From contig CABVDJ010000034.1 in NCBI GenBank assembly GCA_902497025.1, positions 1-22,190 on the forward strand: a stretch of 22,190 nucleotides of DNA, in the 5' to 3' direction. The DNA is from an uncultured Collinsella sp. (GTDB taxonomy: Bacteria > Actinomycetota > Coriobacteriia > Coriobacteriales > Coriobacteriaceae). The notes beneath the pieces are model-generated. The model ran no database searches. It had not been told where the DNA came from and saw only the letters and a program-made list of their open reading frames with translations. Every line of letters begins with the position of its first letter. The stretch's first letter is position 1. This document shows, piece after piece, positions 20,476 through 22,190 of the stretch. A program made the translations under genes and the position numbers.

Positions 20476-21217
20476 ACGTGGCCGCGATGTCGCAAGAAAT
20501 CAGCAGGTCGGCATTTGCATCCTGATCGGTGGGAGCAAGGTTGCATATAGCCAGCGTATCGCCGGTAAAGTAACGCGTAAGGCCTGCCGCCGGATACACC
20601 ACGAGCGAGGTCCCGCCCACAATGAGGGCATCGGCCGCGGCGATGGCGGCAACGGCACCGGTCAGCACGTGCTCGTCGAGCGGCTCCTCGTAGAGCACTA
20701 CATCGGGCTTGATGCGGCCGCCGCACGCGGGGCACGCAGGCACGCCCGCGGCGTCCTCGTGCTCGCGCGAGCAAATCCACTCGGCGCTATAGACCGCGCT
20801 ACACGACTGGCAAATGTTGCGATGGACCGATCCGTGCAGCTCAAACACGCGCCGTGAGCCGGCCATCTGATGCAGGCCGTCGATATTTTGCGTCACCACG
20901 GCATTTAGCTTGCCGGCGCGCTCCAGCTCGGCCAGCTTGGTGTGGCAGCGATTGGGCTTGGCGCCAAGCGCGATCATCTTGGTGCGGTAGAAGTCGAAGA
21001 ACTCGGCCGGATGCGCCTCGTAAAAGCTATGCGACAGCATGGTCTCGGGCGGATAGGCAAACTGCTGGTGATACAGGCCGTCCACGCTGCGGAAATCGGG
21101 AATGCCACTTGCCGTGGAAACACCCGCGCCGCCAAAGAAGACCACGCGCTTATGGGTGTCAAACAAATCCGCCAGCGCGGCGGAGGCCTGCCTGGGGTCC
21201 GATATTGCCTGCGTCAT
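20465..21217 (-). CDS. Sir2-family NAD-dependent protein deacylase (sirtuin)
   Basis: This 250-residue enzyme removes acyl groups from protein lysines using NAD+. Its motifs are GAGVSTASGIPDFRS (30-44) for NAD binding, TQNIDGLH (109-116), the catalytic His in FELHGSV (H128), zinc ligands C136, C139, C162 and C165, and KPDVVLYEEPL (170-180). FFDFYRTKM resembles bacterial class U sirtuins such as Thermotoga Sir2 (family knowledge). The frame extends upstream without a stop, but ATG 21217 has GGAGAA about 7 nt before it and the conserved domain starts soon after. The gene is followed by folP-folK on the same strand and is divergent from xth. Confidence 0.93.
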   Translation of the reverse strand: MTQAISDPRQASAALADLFDTHKRVVFFGGAGVSTASGIPDFRSVDGLYHQQFAYPPETMLSHSFYEAHPAEFFDFYRTKMIALGAKPNRCHTKLAELERAGKLNAVVTQNIDGLHQMAGSRRVFELHGSVHRNICQSCSAVYSAEWICSREHEDAAGVPACPACGGRIKPDVVLYEEPLDEHVLTGAVAAIAAADALIVGGTSLVVYPAAGLTRYFTGDTLAICNLAPTDQDANADLLISCDIAATFAF

Positions 21218-21352
21218 ATGAGTTCTCCGTCCTCGTTGGTCGGGCAGTGTCGGGCGATGCCCCAGCATGCGGCCTTTGGGCCAACATGCGCGGAGCCCAC
21301 CCCGCCCCTGTTGCGCTAATCTTAAGCCTGCCAACCCCGTCGAAAGGACACT

Positions 21353-22171
21353 ATGCCTCAGACTTACACCTTTGCCTCGTGGAACGTCAACGGCCTGCGC
21401 GCCGTGCTCAAAAAGGACCCGAGCTTTATCCAGATCGCGCAAGAACTCGACGTCGATATCCTGGCGCTGCAGGAGACCAAGCTGCAGGAGGGCCAGGTCG
21501 ATATCGACCTGCCCGGCTATCACCAAACCTGGAGCTACGCCGAGCGCAAAGGCTATTCGGGCACCGCGGTCTTTAGCCGCCAGGAGCCGCTACGCGTGCT
21601 GCGCGCCGACGCGCTGCTGCCCTACGCCGGCGAGGGCGAGGCGGCCGAGCTCGTCGCCCAAGCCGCAACCGAGGGCCGCGTCTGCGCGCTCGAGTTCGAC
21701 AGGTTTTGGTTTGTCGACGTCTATACGCCCAACGCGCAAAACGAACTCGCCCGCATCGACGTGCGCATGGCCTGGGACGATGCCTACCGCGGCTTTTTGG
21801 CAGGCCTCAAGCGCGAGACCGGCAAGCCCGTCGTAACCTGCGGCGACTTTAACGTGGCTCACGAGGAGATCGACCTTAAGAACCCCAAGTCCAACCGCGG
21901 CAACGCAGGCTTTTCGGACGAGGAGCGCGGCAAGTTTACCGAGCTGCTCGACGCCGGCTTCACCGATACCTGGCGCGCGGCAAACCCCTACGTCGAGGGC
22001 GTCTACAGCTGGTGGAGCTACCGCTTTAATGCCCGCAAGAACAACGCAGGCTGGCGCATCGACTACTTCCTGGTAAGCGACGCAATCGCCGACAACGTAC
22101 GCGACACCGGTATCCGTGGCGACATCTTCGGCAGCGACCACTGCCCCGTCACCCTCACTTTGGAGCTCTAG
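21353..22171 (+). CDS. xth: Exodeoxyribonuclease III (AP endonuclease family)
   Basis: This 272-residue Mg2+-dependent enzyme of base-excision repair cuts at abasic sites and degrades 3' ends. The endonuclease/exonuclease/phosphatase fold motifs are complete: WNVNGLR (10-16, N11), LQETK (39-43, E41), VDVYTPN (121-127, Y124), GDFNVAH (164-170, D165 and N167), WRIDYFL (234-240, D237) and GSDHCPV (260-266, D262 and H263). GAAAGGA lies 4 nt before the ATG. Length and motif order are closer to the ExoA type of Gram-positives and to human APE1 than to E. coli ExoIII. The gene is transcribed divergently from the sirtuin gene across a 135-bp gap in which no clear promoter could be assigned. Confidence 0.95.
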   Translation: MPQTYTFASWNVNGLRAVLKKDPSFIQIAQELDVDILALQETKLQEGQVDIDLPGYHQTWSYAERKGYSGTAVFSRQEPLRVLRADALLPYAGEGEAAELVAQAATEGRVCALEFDRFWFVDVYTPNAQNELARIDVRMAWDDAYRGFLAGLKRETGKPVVTCGDFNVAHEEIDLKNPKSNRGNAGFSDEERGKFTELLDAGFTDTWRAANPYVEGVYSWWSYRFNARKNNAGWRIDYFLVSDAIADNVRDTGIRGDIFGSDHCPVTLTLEL

Positions 22172-22190
22172 CCCCAGCTACCCCCCCCGG

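Noticed and set aside
20370..20780. N-terminal extension of FolP to the upstream start of the open frame
   Set aside because: The extension would overlap the sirtuin gene and encodes Arg-rich shadow sequence. A perfect AGGAGG precedes ATG 20369.
21218..21526. N-terminal extension of the sirtuin to 21526
   Set aside because: It would overlap the start of xth. The Sir2 domain begins after ATG 21217, which has a good ribosome binding site.

Overview
This is a high-GC chromosomal window from a Gram-positive anaerobe. The best fit is a Coriobacteriia relative such as Collinsella. That call is inference from four things: an LPxTG surface protein built from FctA-type pilin domains, an Ech-type energy-converting [NiFe] hydrogenase, a fused FolP-FolK with Ala/Pro-rich padding, and the style of the intergenic repeats. 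No sequence search was possible.

Layout. Positions 1-204 hold the C-terminal DNA-binding end of a LuxR/NarL-type regulator (+). Positions 205-808 are non-coding and carry two members of a nested inverted-repeat family plus terminators. Positions 809-7123 (-) encode one 2104-residue cell-wall-anchored adhesin: signal peptide, von Willebrand A domain, ten FctA-like isopeptide domains and an LPTTG sorting signal. Its upstream region (7124-7591) holds a cluster of TGAGACA half-sites and a third member of the repeat family. Positions 7592-13170 (-) form a five-gene ech operon in canonical order, with echA and echB fused into one 960-residue membrane protein. Next come a small two-HTH protein related to IS3-type OrfA (13351-13746, -), an AT-richer non-coding stretch, and an old-yellow-enzyme-type flavin/iron-sulfur oxidoreductase (14196-16226, -).

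Upstream of the oxidoreductase lies the most striking pattern in the window. Six copies of a 15-nt word alternate in orientation at an almost exact 40-bp period (16374-16589). It is followed by an initiator tRNA-Met gene with its own promoter and terminator. The right end is housekeeping cofactor metabolism: type III pantothenate kinase coaX (+), a biotin-ligase-like protein that has lost its catalytic motifs (-), a folP-folK fusion with a long disordered insertion (-), a class U-like sirtuin (-) and exodeoxyribonuclease III (+).

How the genes work together. The Ech complex would couple oxidation of reduced ferredoxin by protons to H2 formation and ion export, a fermentative energy-conserving role. 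No hydrogenase maturation genes lie in the window. CoaX, FolP-FolK and the biotin-ligase-like protein form a cofactor neighbourhood. The adhesin is a stand-alone surface gene with no sortase or pilus partner visible. The least explained material is intergenic: the nested inverted-repeat elements, the 40-bp-period array, and an almost perfect 41-nt palindrome between coaX and the ligase-like gene.
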